DNA from: Oceanobacillus neutriphilus
GTDB lineage: Bacteria; Bacillota; Bacilli; Bacillales; Amphibacillaceae
Assembly (NCBI RefSeq): GCF_014645515.1
Contig: NZ_BMLW01000010.1
Location: 62,001 to 126,000, forward strand
Direction of reading: 5' to 3'
DNA length: 64,000 nucleotides
Below are positions 40,572 to 49,800 of the stretch, piece by piece. Both the position numbers and the translations under genes were made by a program. The first letter of the stretch is position 1; each line of letters begins with the position of its first letter. The notes under the pieces were generated by a model. It searched no databases. It was not told where the DNA came from and saw only the letters and a list, made by a program, of their open reading frames with translations.

Positions 40572-41132
40572 ATGCCAGTAGAAGAACAGAACGAGCAGAA
40601 ACAAAATCCCGAAGAACAACAAGGAACGCAAGGACAGGCGCAAGCAGAATCGGAAAAGGGAGAAACGTCTACGGAGACGGAAACTCCGAAAGAAAAAATC
40701 CCTTACGACCGATTTAAAGAGAAGGTTGACGAGGTTAACGAGTTAAAGGCGGAAATTGAAGCCTTTAAGCAGAAGCAACAAGCGGAGGAAACAGAGGAGC
40801 TAAAAGAGCAGAACGAGTATAAAACACTGTATGAGCAGGCGTTACAGACTATCGAATCTCAGAAGGCAGAAGCAGCGGAAGCGAAGAAAAAATCGTTACT
40901 TACTCAAGCTGGCTATACCGAGGAGCAAGTCGCTATCTTATCGCAAAATGTTTCCGGTGATACCGACGAAGATTTGAAGAAATCTGTCGAGGATTTGAAA
41001 CAAATTGTCCCTCCGAAGAAAGAGTACGTCGACCCTCCTCTCGGAAACACCGAGCGAGATAAGCCTACTCCTACGGACAAGGACGAAATTGGCAAAAAGG
41101 TATTCGAACGAATCAAAGGAAAGATTTTTTAA
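40572..41132 (+). CDS. Scaffold protein (gp20-like)
   Basis: A 186-residue, highly charged protein rich in Glu, Gln and Lys. It has a long coiled coil (KVDEVNELKAEIEAFKQKQQ) and a basic C-terminal tip (FERIKGKIF). Composition, length and position before the capsid genes are typical of siphovirus scaffolds (DUF4355/gp20 type), which guide capsid assembly and then leave. ATG 40572 follows CGGAGG. Confidence 0.82.
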   Translation: MPVEEQNEQKQNPEEQQGTQGQAQAESEKGETSTETETPKEKIPYDRFKEKVDEVNELKAEIEAFKQKQQAEETEELKEQNEYKTLYEQALQTIESQKAEAAEAKKKSLLTQAGYTEEQVAILSQNVSGDTDEDLKKSVEDLKQIVPPKKEYVDPPLGNTERDKPTPTDKDEIGKKVFERIKGKIF

Positions 41133-41177
41133 GCGGGAGATATTCCGCAAAAACAAACTAAAAGGAGCGATTTATTA

Positions 41178-41555
41178 ATGGCATATGGTCCAATTTTTAA
41201 ACAGGTCGGATTTTCCGGCGGAAAGAATATTTTAGCGAGTGAGCATCTTCAGTACATCGAAGGAGGAGCCACTTTAGATTACACAAAATTTGCCACAGGA
41301 TTTAACGAAGTCGGGCAGATTATCGCACGTAACTTATCGACAGGCAAGTTTGAGCCTTTCGAAACTGGCGAAGACGCACCTGAATACGACAATCATGCAG
41401 TACTTAACGAGGACTTTATTAATGATGCAGAGCAGGACTTAATCGTCGGAGAAGTTATCGTACGTGGATCAGTCTACGAAGAGAAGCTTCCGCAGTCAGT
41501 ACCGGACGCATTTAAAGAAGCAAATCCGATGATCAGATACGTTAAGCACGTTTAA
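41178..41555 (+). CDS. Head decoration protein (lambda gpD-like)
   Basis: A 125-residue beta-rich protein with EVGQIIARNLSTGKFEPF, HAVLNEDF and LIVGEVIVRGSVYEEKL. This matches the pattern of head-stabilising decoration proteins (ViarGT..G.y.P then VL..d). It lies directly before the major capsid gene. ATG 41178 follows AAAAGGAGCG. Confidence 0.75.
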   Translation: MAYGPIFKQVGFSGGKNILASEHLQYIEGGATLDYTKFATGFNEVGQIIARNLSTGKFEPFETGEDAPEYDNHAVLNEDFINDAEQDLIVGEVIVRGSVYEEKLPQSVPDAFKEANPMIRYVKHV

Positions 41556-41622
41556 CTTAACGCTTATTTGTCGTGGATAAAAATGAAAGCGATTACAAAA
41601 CAAAACTAGGAGGAATTTATAA

Positions 41623-42654
41623 ATGGCGGGAATTACGCATATCACAGAATTAAAGCCCGAAGCATTGGGCGCATTAGCTCGCGAGGTTGATCGCGCAGCA
41701 TTAGAAACACAGGACGATTTAGTAGGTTTTATGCCTGACGAACAAATTTACGATTTAGAATTCGCAGCTAATATCGTTAAAACTACATCGCAAATGGGTG
41801 CAATGATTGGGTTCGGCGCAGAGCCTCCAATCCGTGACCGTGATCAAGTTGCGAAACACTTGGGCGAAGTTGCTAAGTTTGGCTGGAAGGACATTATTAC
41901 CGAAAATGAGCTTTTAAAGCTGCATAACCCACGGAATGATCAAGAGTTTAAAGCGTTAGTAGATGCAATCTCGACGAACGGCGCGAAGATGGTAAAAGAG
42001 ACTCGCGACCGTATCAACGTTTCCAAGTTGCAAGCTATCGGAACAGGGAAGGTTACTTACAACGATAACAACGTTAAGTTAGAAATCGACTTTACTGATT
42101 ACATTCCAGACGAGCATAAAGTCGTTTTAACAGGCGATAACACCTGGGCTAACCCAGATCACGATGTTATTGGCGATTTAATCGAGTATAGCAATCAGTA
42201 CGAAGAGACTAACGGAAAGAAAGCAGATGCGATTTACCTAACTCGTAAAGTGCAAGCGTTGTTACTTAAAAACGCTGTAATCGTTGGTGAAGCAACCGGC
42301 TCTAATAGTGGCAGAACTAGAGTTAATAACGACGAGCTTAACTCCGTTTTAGGTGCTTACGGATTGCCGCCAGTACGTTTAGTCAAAAAGACTAGTGCAA
42401 CTGTTAAGAACGCACTTACTGGAGCTACGGAAACTATCGAGCTTTTCCCAGAGAACAGAGTCGTATTCGTTTCTTCTGGCGTAGGTACTTTCAAGTTGGG
42501 ACCTACCGTAGAAAACAACTTCCAGCCTGGAATCGTGCTTCAAGCGAAGGATAAGGACGAACCTATCCAGTCTATCTTACGTACGGCTGCATCCGGATTC
42601 CCTGTTATCGAAAATCCTGGTTTGCTATTATACGCTGACGTACTAGAGGCGTAA
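41623..42654 (+). CDS. Major capsid protein (family E type)
   Basis: A 343-residue shell protein. The helical N-terminus is followed by AEPPIRDRDQVAKHLGEVAK, a central domain, and NSVLGAYGLPPVRLVKKTSA. ENRVVFVSSGVGTFKLGPTV and GFPVIENPGLLLYADVLEA come at the end. These blocks match the phage major capsid protein E family with the HK97 fold. ATG 41623 follows TAGGAGGAATT. It is flanked by decoration and connector genes as expected. Confidence 0.88.
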   Translation: MAGITHITELKPEALGALAREVDRAALETQDDLVGFMPDEQIYDLEFAANIVKTTSQMGAMIGFGAEPPIRDRDQVAKHLGEVAKFGWKDIITENELLKLHNPRNDQEFKALVDAISTNGAKMVKETRDRINVSKLQAIGTGKVTYNDNNVKLEIDFTDYIPDEHKVVLTGDNTWANPDHDVIGDLIEYSNQYEETNGKKADAIYLTRKVQALLLKNAVIVGEATGSNSGRTRVNNDELNSVLGAYGLPPVRLVKKTSATVKNALTGATETIELFPENRVVFVSSGVGTFKLGPTVENNFQPGIVLQAKDKDEPIQSILRTAASGFPVIENPGLLLYADVLEA

Positions 42655-42656
42655 TT

Positions 42657-42878
42657 ATGGCGAAGGTCTATCGAGTTAAGACTAAAGCGGTATTTAACGG
42701 AGAGCCGGTCGGTACAACGTTAGAGATGGACGAAACTCTAGCGTCAAAGTATGAGGCTCTTAAGTACCTCGAAATTATCGAAGAGGTTAAGCCGAAGCGA
42801 AAGCCGGCGCAGAAAAAGCCTGCGCAAGCAAAAGGGAAACAGGTGGAAGCAACGACGGAAGCCAAACCGAAGGAGTAA
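42657..42878 (+). CDS. Small protein with Lys/Ala-rich tail (73 aa)
   Basis: The N-terminal 40 residues are a beta-rich fold (KTKAVFNGEPVGTTLEM). The tail is low-complexity and basic (KPKRKPAQKKPAQAKGK). It is seen in many phages between capsid and connector genes, role unknown. ATG 42657 lies two bases after the capsid stop. Confidence 0.65.
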   Translation: MAKVYRVKTKAVFNGEPVGTTLEMDETLASKYEALKYLEIIEEVKPKRKPAQKKPAQAKGKQVEATTEAKPKE

Positions 42879-42891
42879 AGGAGGGAGCGCT

Positions 42892-43320
42892 ATGAAACTG
42901 ACGGCGCAAGAATTAACGGATCGTTTGTTAAGGCGATTTAAAGGCGTTCCAGGCTTCGAAGAGGCGGACGCAAGTGACCTGGTTAAAGACGCTATGCAAG
43001 CGCACGACTATGCGCCGGAGGATAGCGTTTTTTCCGAAGACATAAACCTCGTAATGTTATACGCACAGGTTCAGGCAGCTTGGCAGGTAGCTTTTTCCGT
43101 CGCCCACTACTTTAAATTTACGGACGGTGAGGAATCGGTCGATAAGTCAATGATTTCGGATAATTACCGAAAATTAGCGAACGACTTACAATCCGATTAT
43201 GACGAGGAAAAGGATAGGCAGCGTAAAGCAAGTTTTCGAATCATGAAGCGAATTGACCGCCCATTAACTACGCCTCCTACAGGAGAAAGTAGGAGGGGAT
43301 TTCCTTGGCGGAAATACTAA
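42892..43320 (+). CDS. Head-tail connector/adaptor protein
   Basis: A 142-residue helical protein (LTAQELTDRLLRRFKGVPGF, QVQAAWQVAFSVAHYF) in the position of the head-completion adaptor after the capsid. ATG 42892 follows AAAGGAGGGAGCG. The in-frame ATG at 42751 lies within the previous gene. The basic C-terminus (SRRGFPWRKY) overlaps the next gene. Confidence 0.7.
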   Translation: MKLTAQELTDRLLRRFKGVPGFEEADASDLVKDAMQAHDYAPEDSVFSEDINLVMLYAQVQAAWQVAFSVAHYFKFTDGEESVDKSMISDNYRKLANDLQSDYDEEKDRQRKASFRIMKRIDRPLTTPPTGESRRGFPWRKY

Positions 43321-44114
43321 CGACCCAAGCGGAACTAGACGAGGTATTCAAACGATTAGAACGAGACTATGGCGCATTAAGTAAAAAACAACAGGCGTAT
43401 GCAGTACGTGAAATCGGGAGAATACGAGCAGAGATAGCGGATATGTTAGCAGACTTTGCGGGAGAAGATGGTCTTATCAAACGGCAACGGCTAGGGCGAG
43501 TCTTAAGAGACTTGGACGCCATAGAAGCCTCCATGCGCAAGACTGGCGTAGATTCCCTCGAAAGTATTATCAAAGAGTCGAGCGAGTGGACAACTGCGCA
43601 ACTTGCCGGAGCGATTGGCGTAGGTTCTTCCGTCCAAATCGGAGTTAATCGGCATGTTTTCGACTACATGGTTAAACGGTTCGAATCCGATGGTCTTGTT
43701 CTATCCGATCGAGTTTGGGGAATGTCCGGAGAGATTCGGGATTCCTTAGCTTCTGTTCTTCGCTCAAGCATTATTAAAGGCGAAGGAATTAGCGCCATGA
43801 TTTCGAAAATTAGGCGTGTTTTTAACGCCGAAACTTGGAAGATTAATCGGCTCGCCAGGACGGAATCTGTTACGGCTAAGCGAGCAGCAACGAGTTATAA
43901 CGCCCAGGAATCTGACATCGTTAAATGGGTGCGGCTGCACGAAGGTAATTGCGGAAGAAGCGATCACCACGAGCATAAATGCCATGAATTGGCGCATCTT
44001 GATAGATACAAACAAGGTAAGGGCATTTTTAAGCCGACAGATACAGATATATGGCTCCCCCACCCGAATTGTACTTCTTGGATTTCTTACGTGTTAGACG
44101 AGAGGTGGTTATAA
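43305..44114 (+). CDS. Minor head protein, Mu gpF / SPP1 gp7-like
   Basis: A 269-residue protein. Its C-terminal part holds the family block: INRLARTESVTAKRAATSYN, VRLHEGNCG, HEHKCHELAHLDRY and LPHPNCTSW. The Cys/His residues probably bind a metal. Such proteins enter the capsid and help DNA ejection. The start is TTG 43305 after GTAGGAGGGG, overlapping the connector gene. Confidence 0.85.
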   Translation: MAEILTTQAELDEVFKRLERDYGALSKKQQAYAVREIGRIRAEIADMLADFAGEDGLIKRQRLGRVLRDLDAIEASMRKTGVDSLESIIKESSEWTTAQLAGAIGVGSSVQIGVNRHVFDYMVKRFESDGLVLSDRVWGMSGEIRDSLASVLRSSIIKGEGISAMISKIRRVFNAETWKINRLARTESVTAKRAATSYNAQESDIVKWVRLHEGNCGRSDHHEHKCHELAHLDRYKQGKGIFKPTDTDIWLPHPNCTSWISYVLDERWL

Positions 44115-44115
44115 G

Positions 44116-44496
44116 ATGCTAACGGAACAAGACCTCGAATTTATGGCGGATAGCCAAGACGAAATTTACGTTTTAAGATATCGTCCAATCACCGTTTCTT
44201 ATACCGAAAAACAGTATGACGAAATTACGGAAGAAGTCATCGGAGAGCGTGAGGTATCCACTGAAATTAAAGCGGTTGTAACGGAAATCTCCGAAGAGAC
44301 TCGCACTATTACCAGTGGTATTGCTTACGAATCCGGTGACGCTAAGTTCGACGTTAAACTGGCGGATTTAGGGGAAGTCGGAGCAAAAATAGAACGGATT
44401 TCTTACGATGATAATACCTACGAAATACTTGGCAGCAATAAAAAAGGCATCGGCAGGCGGAACAGAATCGAATTTATAGGGCGGGTGATAACGTGA
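44116..44496 (+). CDS. Head-tail joining protein (126 aa), putative
   Basis: A beta-rich 126-residue protein (EIYVLRYRPITVSYTEKQYD, FDVKLADLGEVGAKIERISY). Its place between the minor head protein and the gp10-like protein suggests the head-closure or stopper protein of SPP1-like phages. The role rests on gene order. ATG 44116 follows GAGAGGTGG. Confidence 0.6.
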   Translation: MLTEQDLEFMADSQDEIYVLRYRPITVSYTEKQYDEITEEVIGEREVSTEIKAVVTEISEETRTITSGIAYESGDAKFDVKLADLGEVGAKIERISYDDNTYEILGSNKKGIGRRNRIEFIGRVIT

Positions 44497-44840
44497 GTGG
44501 ATTTAAAGTTACCGTTGAGGGATTAGACAAAGTAATGAATGATTTTTCCGACAAGGGGCGTCGGGCGCAAGACAGAGCGGATAAAGTTACAGAAACTTAT
44601 ACTCGCAAAATGGCGAATGAGGCGTCCGGAAATGCGCCGGTCAAGACTGGGGATTTACGCGCAGACATTGCTGCAAGCCCTAAACGTTTAGGAAAAGCGT
44701 CCTGGCAGTACGGAAGCACCTTAGACTACGCAGAAATACAAGAATTTACTCACCGGTCGAAAAAGGGGTTTATCCGTAAGTCCATATGGGACAACGAATC
44801 AGACTACCAACGATCGATTAAACGGGAGATAAAACGATAA
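44493..44840 (+). CDS. HK97 gp10-like tail component
   Basis: A 115-residue protein with GLDKVMNDFS, NEASGNAPVKTGDLRADIAA and YAEIQEFTHRSKKGFIRKSI. This is the HK97-gp10-like pattern (AP.kTG.L..SI). These proteins act in joining tail to head. The start is GTG 44493, overlapping the upstream stop by four bases. Confidence 0.85.
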   Translation: MSGFKVTVEGLDKVMNDFSDKGRRAQDRADKVTETYTRKMANEASGNAPVKTGDLRADIAASPKRLGKASWQYGSTLDYAEIQEFTHRSKKGFIRKSIWDNESDYQRSIKREIKR

Positions 44841-45289
44841 TGACTCGCATACATCAGCACGGACTTAATCGCTCCCTCCTCTTACATCTACGAGATAGGC
44901 TCCCCGACGCAAAGGTCGACCTCCACTATGATGGCTACGAAATTCCCGAATCACCCCGTCCCCTTGTTATCATCGAACAAATGCCTAGCCATCACGAAAT
45001 TATAAGCAAGCAGCGCGAAGGTATCCAAGCAATCTACCGATACCAAATTGCGCTAATAGATTTAAACAGCGTAAATTTATCGGTCAATCAGGAAAGGTTA
45101 ACGGACATTTTCCATTTCGATAAATTTACGTTTTACGACACCTTAAGAGACTCCCGACAGACGGGGTCTTTTTTGTGTGATTTAACCGGAGTTACTCCGA
45201 TACACCCGGAAGATAAATCGGAAAAATCAAGCTATCATCGAGTCTATTTTGATATTGAGATAGCAACTTTAAAAAGGAGTGGAAGTTAA
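44840..45289 (+). CDS. Tail completion protein
   Basis: A 149-residue protein (YEIPESPRPLVIIEQMPSHH, YRYQIALIDLNS, LCDLTGVTPIHPEDKSEKSS). Position and beta pattern fit tail-completion or terminator proteins that cap the tail tube. The stop and start overlap neighbours by one base on each side. A terminator-like hairpin lies inside at 45145-45174. Confidence 0.65.
   Translation: MTRIHQHGLNRSLLLHLRDRLPDAKVDLHYDGYEIPESPRPLVIIEQMPSHHEIISKQREGIQAIYRYQIALIDLNSVNLSVNQERLTDIFHFDKFTFYDTLRDSRQTGSFLCDLTGVTPIHPEDKSEKSSYHRVYFDIEIATLKRSGS
45145..45174 (+). terminator. Intragenic terminator-like hairpin
   Basis: A stem of GACtCCCG with CGGGGTC (one bulge, 5-base loop) extends into A-T pairs and runs into TTTTTT, within the tail-completion coding sequence. 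It may lower tail-gene transcription, or the T run may be coding coincidence. Confidence 0.4.
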
Positions 45290-45780
45290 TGGCAGTAGGC
45301 GAAATCTACAAGGGCGAAGAGTTTATCTACCTTGTTGAACTTAAAAATGGCAATGGAACAACCTTAGTACGCCCGTTTGACCAAACAGGCGGAGGCACAT
45401 CGCTAGAAACTGACGAAATTGAAATCGACACGAAGGATCGGTCGGGAAGTTCTCATGGAAAAGTTACGGAATCTATTTCGTTGGAAGGAAACATTACCGA
45501 AGGAGATCCGTTTCCTAAAGCTATGAAAAAGATGATTCGCGCTAAGGAGTACGTGAAAATCTACGAGATTGATACGCGAACTAACGAAGGTGAATACGGA
45601 ATGTATATGGTATCTTCGTTTGACCTCGAGCATGAAAACGGAGATAACTCTACTTATTCGCTAGAAGGAACGCTATTCGGGACGACGAAAGAGGTTAAGC
45701 TCGACGAACTTCCGGAAGGCGCTCCGCCTTTAGAAGGAATGGAAGACGACGAAAACGACGACGGCAACGAAACTCCCTAG
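45289..45780 (+). CDS. Major tail tube protein
   Basis: A 163-residue beta protein: GEEFIYLVELKNGNGTTLVR, ETDEIEIDTKDRSGSSHGKV, SISLEGNITEG and a charged C-terminus. The pattern is that of TP901-1-type tail tube subunits. It is located before the chaperone pair and tape measure as usual. The acidic tail (DDENDDGNETP) may be surface-exposed. ATG 45289 follows AAAGGAGTGG. Confidence 0.85.
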   Translation: MAVGEIYKGEEFIYLVELKNGNGTTLVRPFDQTGGGTSLETDEIEIDTKDRSGSSHGKVTESISLEGNITEGDPFPKAMKKMIRAKEYVKIYEIDTRTNEGEYGMYMVSSFDLEHENGDNSTYSLEGTLFGTTKEVKLDELPEGAPPLEGMEDDENDDGNETP

Positions 45781-45862
45781 CGACCCGCCCGCAATCGGCG
45801 AGGCGGAAATCGGAAAGGATTTTACAGTTGGATAGAGCCTTAACGAAGGGAGGAGCTATATT

Positions 45863-46114
45863 ATGGCGTCAAAAGAAGAGCTGAAAGAGAAATTTAGCAC
45901 TGGAAAAGTACCGACAGAAGACGACTTTTCGGAGTTGATTGACGGAGTAGAAGGCGAAAAAGGTCCACAAGGAGATCCCGGACCTGCTGGTAGCGATGGC
46001 TCTGACGGTGAAGACGGAAAAGACGGCTTCGGAACAGAATCTCAATATAACGACATTATCGAACGGTTGGTAAAGATTGAAGAAATAGTTCTCACCGAAG
46101 GAGAGAGCGAATAA
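45863..46114 (+). CDS. Collagen-like tail-region protein (83 aa)
   Basis: An N-terminal helix (ASKEELKEKFSTGKVPTEDD), then G-X-Y triplets (GEKGPQGDPGPAGSDGSDG and onward to KDGFG). A C-terminal helix (DIIERLVKIEEIVL) could trimerise. It resembles the 40148 protein but follows the major tail gene, so it may decorate the tail. ATG 45863 follows GGGAGGAGC. Confidence 0.75.
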   Translation: MASKEELKEKFSTGKVPTEDDFSELIDGVEGEKGPQGDPGPAGSDGSDGEDGKDGFGTESQYNDIIERLVKIEEIVLTEGESE

Positions 46115-46117
46115 CAC

Positions 46118-46143
46118 GGCGGGCTTAGGCTCGCCTTTATTTT
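46118..46143 (+). terminator. Terminator-like hairpin after the collagen-like gene
   Basis: GGCGGGC-TTAG-GCTCGCC (one G-T pair) is followed by TTTATTTT. It probably reduces transcription from tube-level to chaperone-level expression. Confidence 0.65.
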
Positions 46144-46158
46144 AGGAGGAATTTATAA

Positions 46159-46524
46159 ATGGCAAATTTCGAAATTGAGGGCAAGGAATACGAACTCAAA
46201 CTTAATTATAAAGCGATTCAATACTTAAATAAAACTCAAGAGGGCGGCTCTTACGGGCTAATAGGTAAAGCGATTCAAGGCGACTTCGAAACGTTCCCTC
46301 ATATCGTCCACGCAGGCTTATTCCACACGGACGAAAAAATCCCGTTGAAAAAAGTCGAGGCAGAAATCGAAAAACTAATCTCCGAAGAAAAGCTTTCGCT
46401 TGAGGATATTATGCGGATTTGCGATGAGGTTGTAACGCAGAGTTTTTTCTATCGAGCGACGGTACAGAAGATGATCAAGCAGAATCCGGAACTAGGGAAA
46501 GCACTCGAACAGTTGAGGGGCTAG
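46159..46524 (+). CDS. Tail assembly chaperone, short form (gpG-like)
   Basis: A 121-residue protein starting FEIEGKEYELKLNYKAIQYL, the usual start of tail assembly chaperones in this phage group. It should coat the tape measure before tube assembly. A slippery site at 46443-46449 allows a minority of ribosomes to shift by -1 and make a 234-residue fusion with the downstream frame. ATG 46159 follows TAGGAGGAATT. Confidence 0.85.
   Translation: MANFEIEGKEYELKLNYKAIQYLNKTQEGGSYGLIGKAIQGDFETFPHIVHAGLFHTDEKIPLKKVEAEIEKLISEEKLSLEDIMRICDEVVTQSFFYRATVQKMIKQNPELGKALEQLRG
46443..46449 (+). other. Programmed -1 frameshift site, T TTT TTC
   Basis: Codons AGT TTT TTC in the chaperone frame give the heptamer T TTT TTC, which can re-pair as TTT TTT after a -1 slip. 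The -1 frame is closed by a TGA at 46425-46427 just upstream. It is then open from 46428 to the stop ending at 46862. Confidence 0.8.
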
Positions 46525-46862
46525 GCGAGCTTGACGAGGTCGAGCAAGCTATCTTCGACGGACGGAGATACCTCGGCTTATCGTCTCCGCAAGTCTTATC
46601 GTTGACACCGCGCGAGTTTGCGATAGAGATGCGGGCTAATGTCGAGCGTATTTACGACGAATATGAACGGATGGCTATTATGGCGATGATGAACCGTCAA
46701 GGTTACCACGCTAAAAAGCTTAAGCAAAAAGACCTCTTTAAGCGCCCGACTGCCGAAGATGCAGCGAAACAAAAGGCGGATGATCAGGTCGACAAGAAAG
46801 AGAAAATTACCGAGTGGATGTCGCGAATCAAGCAATTTCAGAATGCGGATATAGGCGCATAG
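46449..46862 (+). CDS. gpGT extension, produced by -1 frameshift
   Basis: The -1 reading frame has no stop from 46428 to 46862 and continues past the end of the short form. The fusion would join the first 97 residues of the short form to about 137 new ones. The new part includes ELDEVEQAIFDGRRYLGLSS and the basic PTAEDAAKQKADDQVDKKEK tail. A separate start at ATG 46602 would need a ribosome site that I do not see. Lambda-like phages use the same arrangement to make limited gpGT. Confidence 0.8.
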   Translation, partial: LSSDGTEDDQAESGTRESTRTVEGLGELDEVEQAIFDGRRYLGLSSPQVLSLTPREFAIEMRANVERIYDEYERMAIMAMMNRQGYHAKKLKQKDLFKRPTAEDAAKQKADDQVDKKEKITEWMSRIKQFQNADIGA

Positions 46863-46896
46863 TTAGACCCTAAGGCTCGGAGAAAGGAGGAAACTA

Positions 46897-49800
46897 TTGC
46901 ACGATATTTTAGTAAAAGTTGGCGCTGATATATCTAATTTTACGAAGGGTATGTCAGATGCTGCTAAGCAGGCGGGAAAGATGGGCGGAGCAGTGGAAAA
47001 AGGTACGTTGACGATTGGTAAGCTTGTCGCAGCAGTTGGCGGAATTAAACTCCTTTCTGCTGGGTTTAACATGGTAAAAGACTCGATATCTCAAGCGTTT
47101 CGACGGATTGACACGATGGAGCAGTTTGATCGAGTCATGACAACGATGACTGGTTCGTCTAAAAAGGCTGCGCAAGTACTCGACACTGTTAACGATACCG
47201 TAGTCGGAACTGCATACGGGCTTGATGTCGCGGCTAAATCTACGCAGAATTTCGTAACGTCTGGAATGGACGTAGATAAAGCAACGGACTCAATCGGAGC
47301 ATGGGGCGATGCGGTCGCGTTCTATGGCGATGGAAGTAACGAACAATTTGGACGAGTAACTGACGCCCTATCGAAAATGACGTCCAAAGGAACTGTCCAA
47401 ATGGATAGGATGAATCAGCTCACCGAAGCGGGAATACCCGCAATGCAGATTTATGCTGATGCTACCGGACAGTCCGTGGAACAAGTAGCCGATACAATGG
47501 CAGAAGGTGCGCTCGATGCCGATGAATTTATAACGGTAATGAACGACGCTCTTAAAAACGGAACGGAGAACTTCGAAGGAATCGGGGGAGCTGCGAAAGA
47601 AGCCGGAGCATCTTGGGGAGCAGCCTTTGACAATATGAAGGCGGCTGTAGCGCGTGGAGTGACGAGTATAATCGAGTCTATTGACGAAATGCTGACGAAT
47701 AACGGTCTTCCTACTATGCGGGATCTGGTAGCCGAGTTCGGTAGCTTTTTCGAGGACACTTTGAAGAAAATTGCCGAAGCTATTCCGAATGTTATCAGCG
47801 CAATTGACGGTTGGAGAGACGCACTAAAACCAATCGCTCCGCTTATTATTGGAGTGGCTACTGCTTTAGGGATTTTACTTGCAGCATCGGCTATACTCGG
47901 GACAGTTCGAGGGCTAATCTCCGGGTTAACTGGGGCGGTCGCGTTATTAGGTCGATCGTTCGGACTTGCTACTGCACCTATGTTCGTTGTTATAGCGGTC
48001 TTAGCGTTGGTAGGCGCAGCAGTCTATCAACTATGGCAGACTAACGAAGAATTTCGCAATAACGTACAAATTATATGGGAACATGTTCAGCAGATTTTTT
48101 CGATAGTTCTCGAGACTATTTCGGGCGCAATAGTCGCCTTTATCGGCGTACTAATGGAATTAATTGTCGCAATGATGCCGGTTGTATCTTACGTAGCGGA
48201 AGTAGTTGCGTCATTTTTAGGTTGGATTGTCACGATGATGGAGACGCACTCCTGGGTAGCGAATTTAGTATCTATTGCAGTGGTGCTTTTCGGAGCGTTG
48301 GCTGTGGGTATTCCGGTTATTGCCGGCATAGTAAAAGTCTTTACGATGGTATGGACGGTGTTAAAGACCGTATGGACTGTTGTAACTTTTGTCGCTAAAG
48401 TATTCCGTATTTTATTTACGGTAGTACGTATTGCAGCGGCAGTATTCGCATTTTTCACGAGTCCATTAGGGCTAATAATCGCCGGAGCTACAGCAGTCGG
48501 TGGAGTTATTGTTTGGCTAGGCGGACATTTCGAATGGATTGGAAATATTGTCGATTCAGTTACAGGATGGATGTCCGATGCTTGGAGCGGTTTTCTAGGA
48601 TGGCTCGGATTCGAGACGGAAAAAACCGCAGTATCAGCCGGAGATAGTATCACAGGATTAGCGACCACTACAGCCCAAGCTACGACCGAAGCTGCACAAT
48701 CAGCCGAAACAAATATAGGTGGCATGCATAATAACGTTAATTCCCATTTTGACGGAATGAGTCAATACGGAGTAGGTCAGATGCAGTATTTAAATATGGC
48801 TGGTTCACAAGAACTGTCCGGATTAAATACATCAGGCTCTGGTTACGTGAGTGCTTTATCCACTGCTGCACAATCTAATATGTCTGATATGTCATCTAGT
48901 TCTATAGATTCGGTTTCGACCATGAATTCCGATATATCTGCGATGATGTCTGAACTAGAATCGAATGGTTCGATAGACATTGCGAGCTTAAACTCTAGCG
49001 TTACGAGCGACATGGGAAATATGTCAAGTATGTCAATGGCGGAGATTCAAGCGTTAGCATCGTCTGGTAGTGCGGACTTTAGCGGCTTAGAATCCGATAT
49101 GACTTCGAGTGCATCGAACATGCAGTCAGAGGTCGAGTCAAGCTTTTCCGGAATGTCTTCGACTATCGAGTCGGAAATGTCGAAAATCGAAAGTACAGCT
49201 TCGTCATCTCTATCCGGACTCGCTTCGAATTTTAGCTCAAGTATGTCCGATATATCCAGCGCTATTAAATCGGGAATGCAGGAAGTTTCGTCATCTATTC
49301 AATCCGGAATGAAATCGGTTACTTTATCAGCAATAGCGGGGATGGTTGCAACAAATACAGCTATTGCAACAGGGACAGTCCGAATGAATACGACGGTTAG
49401 TCAAGGCGTCTCAAAGATGCTTAAAGCTTATACGCAAGGATTTACTCGGATTAACCGAGCAACAAGCTCGAACATGACTCGGATAGTTAGCACATCTCGA
49501 AACGGAATGAACTCCGTTACTTCTACGTTCTCTAGCGGTATGAGCCGAAATGCTAGTATTTCTCAAAGCGCAGGAAATCGAATCGTTTCTATCTTTAACC
49601 GCCTTAACGGGCAGTTAAGAAGCGCTGGGGCTAACGCTATGGCGGGGCTGCAATCGGGGTTAAATTCTCGTTCGGGAAGTGTAATGGCTACGGCTCGTAG
49701 AATCGCCAATAACGTCGCGTCTACGATGCGTAAAGCGTTAAAAGTACATTCTCCGTCCCGTATTACAAGGGCTATCGGAGGATTCACCGGAGATGGTTTA

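Noticed and set aside
46495..46501. GGGAAAG as frameshift site
   Set aside because: The zero frame reads GGG AAA G, so a -1 slip would put the tRNAs on AGG GAA. The register is wrong, unlike TTTTTTC at 46443.
48189..48725. 178-codon minus-strand ORF inside the tape measure gene
   Set aside because: Antisense shadow of a clear coding frame, with a low-complexity product and no ribosome site.
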